This document shows positions 1 through 21,162 of a stretch of 64,000 nucleotides of DNA, piece after piece. The notes under the pieces were generated by a model. That model saw only the letters and a program-made list of their open reading frames with translations. It was not told the DNA's origin and did not search any database. How positions within the stretch are numbered: position 1 is the stretch's first letter; every line of letters starts with the position of its first letter. Origin of the DNA: Mastigias papua (taxonomy: Eukaryota; Cnidaria; Scyphozoa; Rhizostomeae; Mastigiidae); the NCBI GenBank assembly GCA_964019165.1, contig OZ025275.1, positions 11,746,530 to 11,810,529 of the forward strand, written 5' to 3'. A program made the position numbers and the translations under genes.

Positions 1-3000
1 GCATCCGTATCCATTGGCAATTCGTTGCATGGCAACAATAGATTCCTATGCAATACTCTAATAGGACCTGATCCGTTTTCTCGTTGTATTTCGTATACGG
101 GCGAAAAATTATCTTTACGTCGAATAACGCGGTGAATTTCCTTTTCCCAATACGACCGTAATTTACCGGGTCCTCCCCTCTCCGACAAATTTCGAACGAG
201 CACCCGATCGTTCGGATGGAGATCAATTGACTTAGCGTGCAAATCATAACGAGCTTTATTATTTTCTCCAGCGGCAATCGATCGACGGTTGGCAATGCTA
301 TAGGCTTCTTCCATGGCTTGTTTCCATTGTTGTACATATTCATTATAGCTACGCGCAGACGAAGGTTGATCAATGTTAAAAATCATATCGATAGGTAAAC
401 GAGGGTGTCTTCCAAACAAAAGATAAAATGGCGAAAAACCGGTAGAATCATTCCGCGTGCAATTATAAGCGTGAGTGACCTTACTGAGATGCTCGTGCCA
501 ACGACTTTTATACGATTCTGGTAAAGTACGAAGCATAGATAATAAAGTACGATTAAAACGCTCTACTTGTCCGTTACCTTGCGGATGATAAGGTGTCGTG
601 CGCGAATGTTTAATGTCACAAAGTTTTTGAAGGTGATCGAAAAGATTGTTCTCAAATTCTGCCCCTTGATCGTGATGGATCTTAGTAGGAAAGCCAAAAC
701 GTAAAATGAAGTCGTTATATAACTTGGAAGCAACAGTTTTAGCAGACTTATTCAGAGTTGCATACGTCTGAGCGAAACGGGTAAAATGATCGACGATGAC
801 TAAAATGTATTCATAACCTCCTTTGCTACGCTCTAAATGCAAAAAGTCGATAGAAATCATTTCGAACGGAGACGTAGTAATAATCGGCTGTAACGGAGCT
901 CTCGTATGAAATGTTGGACGTTTCTGTTTTACGCAAGTGCAAACGTTGTGTATAAAATGTTCAATATCTGCGTGCATACGAGGCCAGAAAAATCTTTGTC
1001 TAGCTAGGTCCAAAACGCGTTCGGGTCCAAGATGACCCATGTTTTCATGCAGCTCCTTAATGACTAAGCGATGGTATTTCTGAGGTAAAACGATTTGTGA
1101 AAGAGTACCGATGTTACGTTTTAAGAGACCATCCTTACGTACAAGTTTAGGCCAATCGCGTAGCAATCGTTTTACAGCAGGAGATTCATGCAAAAGATCT
1201 TTAGGTAGAGGCTTTTTACCGTTGTCCATAAAATGAATAACGCGACTTGTAACAGGATCACTTAATTGGGCTTGAATTAAATCGTTTACTGTGAATGATA
1301 AATCTTTCTGAGAAGTCATATCTTCAATAGCCAAAACATTTGGATCGATCGTGAGTGGCGTAATCCAATTCGATTTACCAGTAGCGAGCATATTTACAGC
1401 GGATGTTACTGCAGTTCTAGTTTTTGGTAACATTTCCTCAGTACACGTGATCATGTACGATTCGAAATCGGGAATGCGCGAAAGAGTATCGGCATCGCAA
1501 TTTACTTTACCTGGTCTATATTTTATGGTAAAATTAAAATCAGCTAACTCATTGACCCAACGTAAACCAGTGGCATTTAATTTTGCGGATGAAAGTACGT
1601 ACGTTAATGGGTTATTGTCGGTATATACAGTGAAAGAGGGCGCGTAATATAAATAGTCACGAAACTGATCACATATCGCCCATTTCAGCGCTAAAAATTC
1701 GAGTTTACCAGAGTGAAGGTAGTAGTTTTTCTCTGCTGGCGATAAAGTACGAGAGCCATATGCAATAACTCTTAACGAACCGTTTTGACGTTGATACAGA
1801 ACTGCACCTAATCCTACTTCTGATGCATCCGTATGGAGTATAAAAGGATCTGAAAAGTTAGGATAAGCCATAATCGGAGGCGATATCAGCTGTTCAATTA
1901 ATGTGTCTAAGATACGCTGGTGTTTTTCGTTCCAAATAACTGAACTCTTAGAGTGCAACTGATTATTCGATTTCGATGTTTGATTGCACGTTGATTTGTT
2001 TTTTTCAGACTTCGATAATAGGTCATACAATGGTTTTGCAATCGATGAGAAATTTTTAATATACCGTCGATAATACCCAAGGAGGCCAAGTAAACGTCGA
2101 ACATCACCTACGGTTTGTGGGGTCGATTTTTGCAAATGCAAAAGTGGCTTGATACTCTCTGGATCTAATTTATATCCTTCGGGAGAGATGATTCTTCCTA
2201 GAAAGTTAACTTCTCTCCGAAACATGTTACATTTCCGAGGCTTTAATTTTACTCCATGTTCTCTTAGGCGTTGTAAAACTTTTCTGAGATTTGCCAAATG
2301 TCCATCGAAAGTTTTGCTGAACACGATTACGTCATCCAAATATGGAATACAAATTTCATCTCGTAAGTCTCCTAAGCAATTTTCCATAAATCGTTGGAAT
2401 GCACCCGGCGCATTGCGAAGTCCAAAGGGAATCCTCTTCCATTCATACAATCCCCAGGGGGTAATAAAGGCTGTAAGATGTTGACTCTTTTCACTAACGA
2501 AACCTTGATGGTATGCCTTACCCTGGTCTAAAACCGAGAACCACGCGTTTCCCCCCAAATTATCTAGCGTTTCTTGAATCCGCGGAATCGGATGACGATC
2601 CGGAATAGTCTTTTGATTCAAAGCACGAAAATCTACACAAAGTCTCAACGATTGGTCTTTCTTTCTTACACAGACTACTGGAGAGCTGTATGGAGAGTCC
2701 GATTTACAAATAAAATTTTTATTTAAAAGGTCTTCGATATACGCTTTTACTTCGGGGTAAAGCGGTCTTGGTACAGCAACGTAATTTTTCTGCACAGGAA
2801 TGTTATCTGTCAGATTTATATTCAGTTTTAGATTTGGGACTGTACCAATATCATCATCATCTTTCGAAAATGAATTTTGTTCCTCGCATAACAAGTTCAA
2901 AGCAGATTGTTTCTGGGTTTCCGTAAGACCATCTAGATTAATCTGTTTGACATGATTTGGAATATTTTTATCAAAACCAACCTCACTACGGACATTTGCG

Positions 3001-4034
3001 TTTATAGTAGGTTCGGGACTGGCAACTTTCTCTTTCAACTTCACATCTACGGGGGTTACGGATTGTACTAGCTGAATCCGACCAAGAACCGTGCGTTTTG
3101 GCAAAACGATATCATGTTTTGTAGTGTTTTCGACTAAGAATTTGATAACGCTTGTTTTTCCGGGTTTTAATGAAAATAATGATTCTGAAACAACAAGGCC
3201 GCGTGGTAACTCTGGATTTTCTTCAGGTTCGAAAATAACAGGAATTGCGGAAGCGATAGGTCCATGATTAATCCTACACGAAATCTCAGAGCATTGTCCA
3301 CGTTTAATCAAAGCGTTTTTCTTGTTTGTTCGAACAGTACACAAATCAGCATCATTGTTAGCTTCAATAATATGATATAAAGTATTTACATTGTTACGAC
3401 TCAAAGATGAGAAGACACACGCTAACTCAGGGCTAGTTAGTCCGGACTTTATACATAGCTCGATTACGTTATACCCGACAAGCGGCATTGAAATGTCGTT
3501 GGTCGTTACTAGGAACGGAACAAGAATCGGGTCCTGTCTGTTTTTCAATGTAAAAGTAAACTCTACAAATCCTGTGTACGGTATTGACGTACCATTAGCT
3601 GCAGTCAAATCTAATTCGCAATCGATAAGTTCTGAGATGTTTCTCAACTTCATACCGGGGAAACGATTACGAAGAAATTGTTCCGAAATAATAGAAACCT
3701 GGGCACCCGTGTCCCATAAAGCTTCGACAAACAGTCCATTTAGTTTACAATTAATTGTACATCGGTTCCCAACAATTTTTGCGATTTGAGACGATTGTTT
3801 TGGAGTTAAGTGCGTTACGAAATTCGGTGGTACCGCATTTTTATGCGACTCGTTATTTAAAGTTTGAACTGCCGCGCAAATAGCTTTATGCTGTAACCAA
3901 TGTTTCCGCTGGCATACTTTACCGCAATACTTAACAAGGCAACAACCGCTACATGTCCAAATAGTCAATCCGTTTTGTATAGTTCCACAATAATTACAAC
4001 GTTGAGGCTTCGCATCGTTATCGGTTACTCCACG
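1..4034 (-). CDS. pol: Pol polyprotein with N-terminal MYND finger (3' end outside window)
   Basis: The replication polyprotein, open from the gag overlap to the window edge (about 1344 codons after the slip). In order it carries the following. A MYND-type zinc finger at 3998-3876, C-x2-C-x11-C-x2-C-x4-YC-x3-CQ-x3-W-x2-H-x3-C. An aspartic protease motif LWDTGA near 3725-3705. Reverse transcriptase with [22 protein letters not shown] and the catalytic YLDD at 2342-2331. RNase H with [11 protein letters not shown] near 1845. Integrase with an H-x4-H ... C-x-C zinc-binding region near 1065-930, and the DDE catalytic triad in SIDFLHL (about 850), HHDQGAEF (about 675) and GQVERFN (about 550). All catalytic residues I checked are present. 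The finger is not a usual part of gypsy Pol; the rest is standard. Confidence 0.95.
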
Positions 4035-5506
4035 CCCCCCTGGAATAACCGTGGCAGGTTTCCCTGATTCCTAAAGTGAGGACACTGCGAACGAAAATGT
4101 CCATGCTCCCCGCATTGAAAGCAATGGTCACACTGTTCCGTCGTGCCATTTGAATGACAAGTACGGCAACATGCGAGACGACTATAACGAGGCGGTCCGC
4201 TGTATCTGTTCCGCCACCGACCGCGCGCTCTATTAGAAAACCTAGGTGCCAAGTTGCCTCGAGCAGAATTGTTAGCTTGCTGCTTAATTTCGGCTAATTG
4301 ACTTTTCAAGTATTGAATTTCTGCTGAGAGTTTACTTGTTTCAGACTCGACTACCATACTGTTTTCCCGAGGAATGTTAGGGCTCTGTTTATTCTGTTTT
4401 TCATTTTCGACAGTAATAGCTTGCGCCTTCGCTGCTTTGGTACGCTCAGATGCAGCTCCAATCTTCGCTTTTCGCTCGGATTGTTTCGTTGCTAAGTCAT
4501 TTACGCTTCTCATTAACTCATCGTCAGTAATATCGCTTTTCCTAAGGAATGGCCGGAGATTAGTAACTAAGTTCTCATCGCGCAGTCCAGATTCGAAGGC
4601 TTTCAAAAATGACTTTTCGACTAATTGAGAGCTATATTCTGATTCAGCATTTTCTTCCTTAGAGGCGCAAGACACTCTATTTCTTGCATCTAAAAGTCGG
4701 AGTAGAAACTGTTGCGCGGTTTCCTTAGGCTCTTGAACAGTCGTAACCATGGCCTGAAAAAGATCAGCAGCCGTCTTTTCTTGGAAAAATACGCGCAAAA
4801 TTGATCGCAATTTCCCGAGCGAGCGTTGTGGCAACGTTAAGATGTAATTTCGCAAACTACTGTGAGGGGATATTGATTTAATAATGGCATCACAAACTTC
4901 TTTTTCGGAATAGCCCCTTTCTAAACCAGTATCTATTTGATGGATTAACGATACATACGTTAGTTTATCATGTTGTCCAGGCTCACCAATTTGACCAGAA
5001 ATTTTGAAGTCTCTAAGTAGGACAGAAGATCCTGGCTTAACAGTTTCGGATTTCGCTGGATTAGTTAGATTAGCGCTAGCAGAATCGATACTATCAGAAA
5101 TGCTTGTCTCCGTTACTTTTTGCTTTGCAGCCCGCAACTGTTCGGAAAGGGTTTTTCTTGTTTTGTCAGATTCTAGTTGCAGTAGTCGCAAATCGTCTAG
5201 TTGCTTTTCAAGATAACTAATTTCTTGTTGAACTCTGGTCTGTTCCTCAGATTTAGGTAAGGAGGAAGGCGATCCTTTAACATTCGAAATTGTATCACGT
5301 AAGAAGGTGTCCACATTAAAATCTTCCGTTGGATTAGATATAGCTTCCTCAATAGCATTTCTAATTAGTTTAACCAGTTGAGATCTACTTTTATCTTCTA
5401 TACTTTCTTTAACCTTGAGCAAAATGGAAAGTTCTAGTAACTTTTCAATACTTTGGTGGCAAAGAAGCGCATCGAGTTCTAATTGCAAATCTTCGATTTC
5501 AGACAT
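4025..5506 (-). CDS. gag: Gag polyprotein of the gypsy element
   Basis: Structural Gag protein, expected to bind genomic RNA and assemble particles. The open frame reaches up to 5623. I chose the ATG at 5506 because the protein then starts [15 protein letters not shown], a plausible helical Gag start, and the upstream part reads like translated leader. That gives about 493 residues. The N-terminal half is rich in charged helical/coiled-coil sequence, and the middle resembles a retrotransposon capsid region. Near the C-terminus there is a classical CCHC zinc knuckle, [14 protein letters not shown]. Just before it is an additional cysteine cluster (CCRTC ... CDHC). The stop at 4025-4027 lies in the overlap with pol, and the slippery heptamer is seven bases upstream of it. 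Confidence 0.93.
   Translation of the reverse strand: MSEIEDLQLELDALLCHQSIEKLLELSILLKVKESIEDKSRSQLVKLIRNAIEEAISNPTEDFNVDTFLRDTISNVKGSPSSLPKSEEQTRVQQEISYLEKQLDDLRLLQLESDKTRKTLSEQLRAAKQKVTETSISDSIDSASANLTNPAKSETVKPGSSVLLRDFKISGQIGEPGQHDKLTYVSLIHQIDTGLERGYSEKEVCDAIIKSISPHSSLRNYILTLPQRSLGKLRSILRVFFQEKTAADLFQAMVTTVQEPKETAQQFLLRLLDARNRVSCASKEENAESEYSSQLVEKSFLKAFESGLRDENLVTNLRPFLRKSDITDDELMRSVNDLATKQSERKAKIGAASERTKAAKAQAITVENEKQNKQSPNIPRENSMVVESETSKLSAEIQYLKSQLAEIKQQANNSARGNLAPRFSNRARGRWRNRYSGPPRYSRLACCRTCHSNGTTEQCDHCFQCGEHGHFRSQCPHFRNQGNLPRLFQGGVE
4034..4040 (-). promoter_or_regulatory. Putative -1 ribosomal frameshift heptamer at gag/pol
   Basis: In the gag frame the minus strand reads CAG GGG GGC GTG GAG TAA. 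The heptamer G GGG GGC fits the X XXY YYZ rule. The pol frame is exactly -1 relative to gag: gag codons have their lowest coordinate at 2 mod 3, and pol codons at 0 mod 3. The pol frame is closed upstream by a TAG at 4071-4073, so the two frames overlap only between 4070 and 4025. This matches frameshifting of the kind used by many retroelements. I did not identify a downstream pseudoknot by eye. Confidence 0.7.
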
Positions 5507-5765
5507 ATCCAGTAATATTGACACGTAACCAGCAAGATAATCTAACAATATGTAAAACCAAATACACACCCCACCCCGCAAAACAAAAAGCGGAGCGCCG
5601 AAAGTCAAACAGAAGAAAAACACTTAGCTGAGAGGGGTACGGTCGGTACGCCCTCGGGCTTGAAACGGCGAGCAAACCACTGAACAGCGAACAGGCAAGG
5701 CAGCATCGAGGAAAATCGGCAGCAAACCAGGATACCGGCGGAACAGTTGCGTAGCATCAAATAGA

Positions 5766-5783
5766 AAAACTCACTGGGCGCCA
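5766..5783 (-). promoter_or_regulatory. tRNA primer-binding site
   Basis: On the minus strand the sequence two bases after the LTR reads TGGCGCCCAGTGAG. A TGG start, complementary to the CCA end of a tRNA, directly after the LTR is the standard minus-strand primer site. The core TGGCGCC is shared with many retroelements. I cannot assign the tRNA species without a tRNA set from this genome. Confidence 0.75.
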
Positions 5784-5785
5784 AA

Positions 5786-6062
5786 TGTAGCTCTTGGTTA
5801 TACATGGACCAAGGCTGTCCCATGTATCGCAGGTTCGACGAATGAAAATTAGGTTCTGCTACGTAACATCTATCTTCAACAAAACTCAAGAGCTAACTAA
5901 CTAAAACTAATCAATACTAGGATACATAAGCAGCTTATTAAATTAAAAGATCAATTAACAAAATAGTTCAATTGTCAGTTTGGCACATCAAAAATTAGTT
6001 ACGGTGCCACAGTAATCTGTTCGTCTCTCTCAACCAATGGGGGTCGTTTCCTGCACCCTACA
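5786..6062 (-). repeat. Long terminal repeat (5' LTR of the gypsy element)
   Basis: About 277 bp bounded by a short inverted repeat, TGTAG at the outer end and CTACA at the inner end. These are the usual TG...CA LTR termini. The inner end lies two bases from a TGGCGCC primer-binding site. The boundaries rest on these motifs only, because the partner LTR is outside the window. A minus-strand open frame of 94 codons crosses the LTR and leader, but it is not gag and I do not treat it as a gene. Confidence 0.8.
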
Positions 6063-6216
6063 CAAACACTATTTCAGACAATTCGCACTGATTTAAAATG
6101 GTTTGAAAAACAACCAGATGATGTCATCCAAATGTATCTTGTATTATTGGAATACTGGCAACACCTGAAGCCGTATGACACGTAGCAGAACTCAATTAAT
6201 TATAAATCATGCTCAC

Positions 6217-16533
<10,317 letters not shown>

Positions 16534-17990
16534 ATTTACTTCTCTTTGCTGCACATCTACCTGCTCTAGGCTAACATTCAACGAGCTCGCAATGCAATAT
16601 TTTCAGCTTTTCTTCCATCTTCTCTTGCAAACAAATAATATTCCGTTGTTGGCGCAAGTGAATTTCCCAATTTAACGTGAAAAACAAAGAACAAGCAACG
16701 GCCTAAAGCTCTGATAATCCATACCACTCTTCTAGTAATAAAATGAAACTTGCGTGATAGAAATCTGCTGTTGCTACTTCAACCAAAAAAGAATATCAAC
16801 AACATGAGATTCCCTATCCTAAGTGATATCAGGTTAATCCATATCGTATCACTAACAATTTAAACATTCATCTCGCATTACATAGTTTGCCGGTCGACTT
16901 TAATAACAACAGGAATTAGGCCATCATTGGCCAGCCAAGTAATAGTATGAGGACGAGGCTGATAGGGGGTTCTGTTAGTACAACAGTACATACAACCATT
17001 TCCTAACGAGAAGGTACATTTCAAGGGCGGTGCCATCCTCCACAGATCCACTGACAACACCTTTTAGGATAGCGTACAATAAAATATGCATTTAAAGGTG
17101 ACAGGTAGTAATGATATGATATAGCAAAGAAGTCTACTTTGCTGGAAATTCCCCACTTCCTCAAGCTTTTTCTCTTCGAATTCGGTAGAACTGCAACACT
17201 GATCCTGGACTTCCCCATACAGTAAAAACCCCGTACATAAGAACTTAAAATTTTGAAATGAGCCTGTTTGTCCTCTTGTTTGGTGAGGCACTTCTCGTTA
17301 TCAGGGTGCAAGATCTTAACACAGGGTCCTAAACAAATACCATTTAGGGGATAGCATTGAAATATTATTGCCGCGTAGAATCTGTGAACCAAGAATTTTA
17401 CCCAAATCTTTTTACTCGTGGTCTAGCTATAGAAAAAGGCGATTTCAGGCGGTACATCCGTAACACATGAAGGTTCCTATGTACGGGTTTTTACTGTATT
17501 GCCTTCACTGGCACATTTGTACATCATAGAAGAACAAAGGGCGTCTCAAAATGCTGCTTTTTACATGCATGGCATCATCCAAGGTGCTGCTTTTCGGATT
17601 TATTATCACAAGCCAGTCCTGTCACAAGTTATGGACTATTGGGGCGAACATTCTTTTGCCATTCCAGCATGCGGTCTGATGTCCGCCACTTTTGTTTTGT
17701 CGCGCAGTTATTTTTTTTTGTTATGTGACCCTGGGGGTCCAGACCCCTGCCCTGTTCCTCAAAATAGTAAAAGTGCCCTTTTCTTGGATAATTTTGAGAC
17801 TGTTTATTGCATTTTTGTTAAGTAGAACTGCTTATAGTCTTTTCTACACATGAAAATGACGAAATCCTGAAACTGCTCGTACGATTTCTCTCGTTTCCAA
17901 ATCTAAAGATATGAATTCAAGATGCATTTTCTTTAGAAAGTGTTTTAGCGTGTCCTGCTTGTTGACTAGACCCCTACCCTCCAATATTCT
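16534..17990. other. CLEC16A 5' flank, no gene recognised
   Basis: This region should contain the CLEC16A promoter and 5' UTR, but I see no clear TATA box or initiator. About 17045-17170 matches a block near 34655-34765 (shared CGTACAATAAAATATG, TAATGATATGATA and a GCTGGAAAT/GCTAGAAAT stretch), so this is an interspersed repeat. Short open frames here have no recognisable products. Confidence 0.5.
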
Positions 17991-19322
17991 TAGTTGCGCC
18001 CCTGAGCTCTACTTATTTTACATGTATGCCAGGTTCCAAACAGAAGCAAAGACAGCGTTAGGGCAAGAAACGAAGGAGAAAAATTGCTGGAGCTGTTTTT
18101 ATAGACCTTTCCAAGGCATTCTAGTATTCAAGCACTATCTCCCTATCGCTAAACTAAATGCCTATAGTTTCAACCATGATGCGTTGAGGTTTATGTATAT
18201 TTATTTAAGAGACAGACAGAAATGAGTTAAAATGAATGCTTCGTTCAGTTCTAAACAGAAAATTAATTTTTGGTTTACCACATGGATCGGTCCGAGGACC
18301 TATACTCTTTAATATCTACCTGAACGATTTGCTTCTCTCTTTTGATGGTATTGATATATTCACTTATGCAGATGATACCACTCGTTACACATGTGACCAA
18401 AATCTACAAATTATACTAGAGAGGCTGGAAAACGTCTCTCTGGAAGAAAGTGGTTATCTGTCAAGTCAACAACATTAAGCTAAACGACGAGAAATGGCAC
18501 TTTTAGCATTAAGTATCCCTTGTGCCGAGCATGTTACCATCAAGATCGGTAGTGCATCTGTACAAAATGGCAACCATGAGAAGTTGCAAGGCATTACTAT
18601 AGACAATAAGCTAACATTTGAGTATCTTGTTGCAGAGCTCTGCCAAAAAAGTTAGCAATAAGTTGTATGCTCTCCGACGTATTTTTCTCGTACATAGATC
18701 ATGGGAATTAAGGTACTTAATGAGAGGTTATTAACTGTCAGTATCAATATCGTCCCTTGTCGAGGATATTCCCAGCCGGTAACTTAATCTTAAAATTAAC
18801 AAAATACAAGAGAGAGAAGAGCACTAAGAGTTGCTGATCAGGACTATGGATTCAGTATTGAGGCCCTTGAATCCAGTGCCTATTAGAGAGACTTTTGTGA
18901 ACATTATAACCAATATAATCTGAGAAACTCTGGAGATTCTTCTTTTCCTAAACTTAAAACTGGTACATATGACTTAGAAAGCATTTGATTTTGAGCCCAT
19001 ACGTCTGGGCTACCATTCCACAGTCTATTGAACATTCAACATATTACTGAGTTTGAATACACAATGAAATCTTGATCTGGAGAAACCTGTCACTGCCGAT
19101 TGTGTCAGGCCTTCATCATAAACTTAGGTTTCGTTTGATTTTAAATTTTATGTTTTATATTTTTACTGAATTTTCTGCATTTTACAACTAAACCTACTAT
19201 TTTTAACTACGTATATTTATATAATGTATATTTTTAGTTGGCTTAAATTAGCTTTTATTATAGCTATGAATTTGCTACTGAACATTTAAAGAAATTGATA
19301 AAAACAATAAATATCATCATTT
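17990..19322 (+). mobile_element. Decayed LINE (CR1/jockey-like), reverse transcriptase to 3' end
   Basis: Reverse transcriptase blocks are visible in shifting frames. There is IAKLNAYSFNHDALRFMYIY, a G-L-P-H-GS-V-R-GPILFNIYLNDLL block equivalent to the GVPQGS motif, and the catalytic box TYADDTTRYT. Downstream lie NGNHEKLQGITIDNKLTFE and a tail. Frameshifts and stops break the frame repeatedly, so it is dead. The 3' tail (TTGGCTTAAATTAGCTTTTA, then AATAAATATCATCAT) matches the tail of the fragment at 10385-10840. Confidence 0.85.
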
Positions 19323-20047
19323 TTGTAAGTTCTTAAGGCAAAAATGTATTACATATCCCCATTACTTAGGCTAGTCAGAAACTAATCTTTGTCAATCTCT
19401 TGTTCAAACAGGTCATCCTCTCTTCATAACAGGTGAAGTCACTTTTCTCTTTCCTAGAACCCTTCAATAGCATTTTTCATCTTCATTATATTGTACCAAT
19501 TTGACCTCTTTTGAACCCAAGTAGTTTTGCTCCATTGATAAGAAAACCAATCTGCTATTAACTTAAACAAAACACCTTCTTGTCAAAAAACCGCAAATAT
19601 TTCGCTTCACGAGATGGTAGAAAGACGTCTGCAGCCAGGGACCACAACCGGGACCAGTGATTGATATGTATGTGAGAAACATCAATAATTTTTGACATTT
19701 TATTTAACTTATAGCACATTCCAAAAATGGAGGTACACCTGACTCATCCGCTCCTGCCTTAGGCCCTGTAGGGACAATACTACTAATAGTTACCCTGTAG
19801 GTGATTTAAATTTGCAGTCGGAATTTTATTTGAGGACAAAATGTGGCCGATGGCTTTTGTCATATATCACCACAAGTCCTAGATCTTCGTATCATCAAAG
19901 AGCATTGGCATTCTGGTTTCTTTGGGGTTCCTGTGCTTACCATAAATTTCCGGACGGGGAGAGGACATATATATAAAGGATAGTATATTTGTGGTTTATT
20001 CTTTTTATGTAATTTATATACGTTGTGGATGCGGCTTAGGATTAGTT

Positions 20048-20049
<2 letters not shown>

Positions 20050-20136
<87 letters not shown>
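20050..20136 (+). repeat. (AT)n microsatellite
   Basis: A pure AT array of about 87 bp in the intergenic region between CLEC16A and epsin. Confidence 0.97.
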
Positions 20137-20138
<2 letters not shown>

Positions 20139-20220
20139 TCACTACAGCACGAAAAAGCGGTACCATGTTTTAACCATACTGAAAAGCTTATTTTCATGTC
20201 TACGAGGTAAAACTTTTCTC

Positions 20221-20222
20221 AC

Positions 20223-20298
<76 letters not shown>

Positions 20299-20299
20299 T
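20221..20299 (+). repeat. (AC)n array followed by (AT)n
   Basis: AC repeats with two AAAC interruptions, ending in a short AT run. Confidence 0.93.
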
Positions 20300-20304
20300 C
20301 TTAA

Positions 20305-20596
<292 letters not shown>

Positions 20597-21162
20597 TATT
20601 ACGGTATAGCCTACCTTGGTAGCAAAGCACGAACAGTTTGTGCTGGAATGTATAATGTAATTATACGATTTGTATTTACTCATGTTTTCAAGGCACAATC
20701 CGGAAGATATCTAGTTCACTTCGTGGAGTGCATATTTTCTCCTCCACGTGCAAAAACAGTGCAGCAAAACTGAGAACATTGTAGCAAACTTCAGAAATGA
20801 GGAAATTGCCAAGTAACGATCATGGAGACTACTTTCAGTGATCAGAATGAATGTACTTCTGTTTGCACTTGTAGCACTAATCCCATCATCAAGTGCAATG
20901 ACTATAAATAAAGGAATGTGAGACTGCATCACTCCAGGGGGAAGTATAGATAATTCCAAAAGTTTTGTTAGAAGAATGTGACGCATGCGTAGTAACCAAC
21001 AAGTTGCATGTAAATGGAGGAGTCGCTTTCCTGTCGGGTATGATGGCACGACACTACCTCACTTCCAGATCAAAACTTGTGCTGTAGAACATAAATTACT
21101 AACTTAGATCTTATTGATAAGATTAGTAGGTACTTACAGAAGTTGGTTATGAACAATATATA
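20597..21162 (+). promoter_or_regulatory. Epsin 5' flank, possible 5' UTR splice acceptor
   Basis: No coding sequence recognised. A possible acceptor, GGTACTTACAG followed by AAGTTGGTTATG, lies 25-30 bases before the epsin ATG and could close a 5' UTR intron. No promoter motif is convincing. Confidence 0.3.

Larger units (their letters stand above)
1..6062 (-). mobile_element. Ty3/gypsy LTR retrotransposon, 3' end beyond window
   Basis: Reading from 6062 down on the minus strand, I see an LTR, a primer-binding site, a gag ORF, and a pol ORF in the -1 frame. Pol has the order zinc finger, protease, reverse transcriptase, RNase H, integrase, which is the Ty3/gypsy order. Gag has no internal stop. 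Pol stays open from the overlap to position 1, over 1300 codons. The integrase C-terminus and the second LTR lie outside the window, so LTR identity (insertion age) and target-site duplication cannot be judged. The element sits in intron 10 of the CLEC16A homologue in the sense orientation. The open frames suggest a recent insertion, which is inference. Confidence 0.96.

Noticed and set aside
5605..5889. 94-codon minus-strand open frame upstream of gag
   Set aside because: It crosses the LTR boundary and the primer-binding site, so it is leader and LTR sequence and not a protein gene.
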